Positions 5,437 to 6,320 of a stretch of 6,320 nt of DNA are shown here, in pieces. A program made the position numbers and the translations under genes. The notes beneath the pieces were generated by a model. The model saw nothing but the letters and a program-made list of their open reading frames with translations, was not told the DNA's origin and ran no database searches. Within the stretch, counting starts at the first letter, position 1; the number at the start of each line of letters is the position of its first letter. This stretch comes from an uncultured Eubacteriales bacterium. Lineage in GTDB: Bacteria; Bacillota; Clostridia; Oscillospirales; CAG-382. The stretch covers positions 1-6,320 of the forward strand of contig URSI01000072.1 in assembly GCA_900550505.1 (NCBI GenBank), in the 5' to 3' direction.

Positions 5437-6320
5437 TTTTCCTCAAGCTCCTGTCTGACAAAAATGTACGGCTCACCGTCGCCGTGAGACAGCGCGAATG
5501 TGAGCGTAAAACCTCCGCAGTCGACCACACAGGTATACTCTGTCAGTTCTCCCGCAGCGCCTACGCCTCCCGAGGAATGTACAACGCTGCATTTCCCGGC
5601 ATTTTCAAGTTCCAGTTCCTTCATGAGCAGCCCTGCAAGCTCTGCTGCCGCATCTTCACTGAAACCGAGTGATATCTCCGTTCCGTTAACCGACATCGCA
5701 GTAGCGCATTTAAGGCCGCACAGTTCAACCAATCTGTCGTGTATCAGCGTTTCCGGAGACGAAGTCCCGTTCGAAACGGTGTAAACGCTCGGCTTGTCCC
5801 CTACACAGCGCACCGAAATTTCAGACACGTACTCGACGGCGCTGAGGTATTCAGAGCCTCTCAGCACCGTTTCTTCCACAACGTACCCCTCATCACATGA
5901 AAGTATGTTCATGACCTTGCTCATGTACCCGTCTTCTCCGTCATCATACTGGAGCGCAACTGTATACACGGTAGTCATGCTGCCGTTTTCATAAGCAGTC
6001 TTTAACTTTTCCGGTACAAGCAGAACTTCATCCGGAAGTTCCTGCGGAACCCGCAGCGTTATTACCGGCAATTCGTATCCCACACGGTACACTACGTCAT
6101 TCAATGTAAAAGAAATCGGCACATAATCAGGTCCTGTTTTTACGATAACGGTATTTTCTTCTGCGTCCTGTCCGACCGCACCGAACTTATCTTCCAGTGC
6201 CTTCTGTGCCGAAGTACCGTAAACAAGCTCGAGACGATATCCATCGCTGGTCTCGAATCCCTTGCAAACGTCGAAATCCTGAAAAAGCCATTCAACACAA
6301 TTTTCAAAACTTATTTCAGA
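5433..6320 (-). CDS. Unrecognised protein upstream of maf (partial, N-terminus beyond window)
   Basis: The frame is open from the window edge to the stop at 5433, giving at least 295 residues of C-terminal part. A GTG at 6122 could start a shorter form, but 66 open codons without an ATG or GTG precede it and read as ordinary coding sequence. No ribosome binding site is obvious there, so the gene most likely begins outside the window. The visible part is acidic, with no membrane helix, strongly alternating hydrophobic-polar strands, and three short cysteine-containing stretches near the C-terminus (ELCGLKC, GKCSVV, TCVVDCGG). I do not recognise a domain and assign no function. It overlaps maf by four bases and is read through into it, so the two are co-transcribed. 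A secreted or surface protein with an N-terminal signal beyond the edge is possible but unproven. Confidence 0.8.
   Translation of the reverse strand, partial: SEISFENCVEWLFQDFDVCKGFETSDGYRLELVYGTSAQKALEDKFGAVGQDAEENTVIVKTGPDYVPISFTLNDVVYRVGYELPVITLRVPQELPDEVLLVPEKLKTAYENGSMTTVYTVALQYDDGEDGYMSKVMNILSCDEGYVVEETVLRGSEYLSAVEYVSEISVRCVGDKPSVYTVSNGTSSPETLIHDRLVELCGLKCATAMSVNGTEISLGFSEDAAAELAGLLMKELELENAGKCSVVHSSGGVGAAGELTEYTCVVDCGGFTLTFALSHGDGEPYIFVRQELEEK

Overview
The window looks like chromosomal DNA from an endospore-forming, Gram-positive anaerobe, most likely a member of the Clostridia (Oscillospirales/Ruminococcaceae-like). The evidence is a GerA-type spore germination operon, strong GGAGG-type ribosome binding sites, and compact operons joined by 4-8 bp overlaps. 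The genus assignment is an inference; no RNA gene or phylogenetic marker beyond NrdR and Maf is present. I saw no mobile element, CRISPR array, tRNA or rRNA.

Left part, minus strand (1-2256): a divergent germinant-receptor operon read right to left. It encodes a GerAA-type subunit (892-2256), a very short GerAC-like subunit (402-899) and a multi-pass protein that looks like a degenerate GerAB permease (405 to beyond the left edge). The order A-C-B, the overlaps and the family resemblance support one three-subunit receptor in the inner spore membrane. Two subunits are unusual: the C subunit is under half the normal length and has no lipoprotein cysteine, and the B subunit is poorly conserved.

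Middle (2257-4047): divergently transcribed from the germination operon is a membrane-anchored extracellular protein with a C-terminal LytM/M23 domain (2394-3986). Three of the four catalytic or zinc-binding positions are replaced, so it is probably a non-enzymatic scaffold or regulator. It has a good sigma-A-like promoter and a GGAGGTG ribosome binding site that points to a TTG start. A 13-bp perfect hairpin (4019-4047) ends this gene and the convergent nrdR.

Right part (4083-6320): nrdR (minus), a 76-residue two-helix membrane protein (plus, 4622-4852), then a minus-strand pair: an unrecognised gene that runs off the right edge (5433-6320) and maf (4876-5436), coupled by an ATGA overlap. 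NrdR controls ribonucleotide reductase genes and Maf hydrolyses non-canonical nucleotides. They are housekeeping genes with no evident functional tie to the germination operon.
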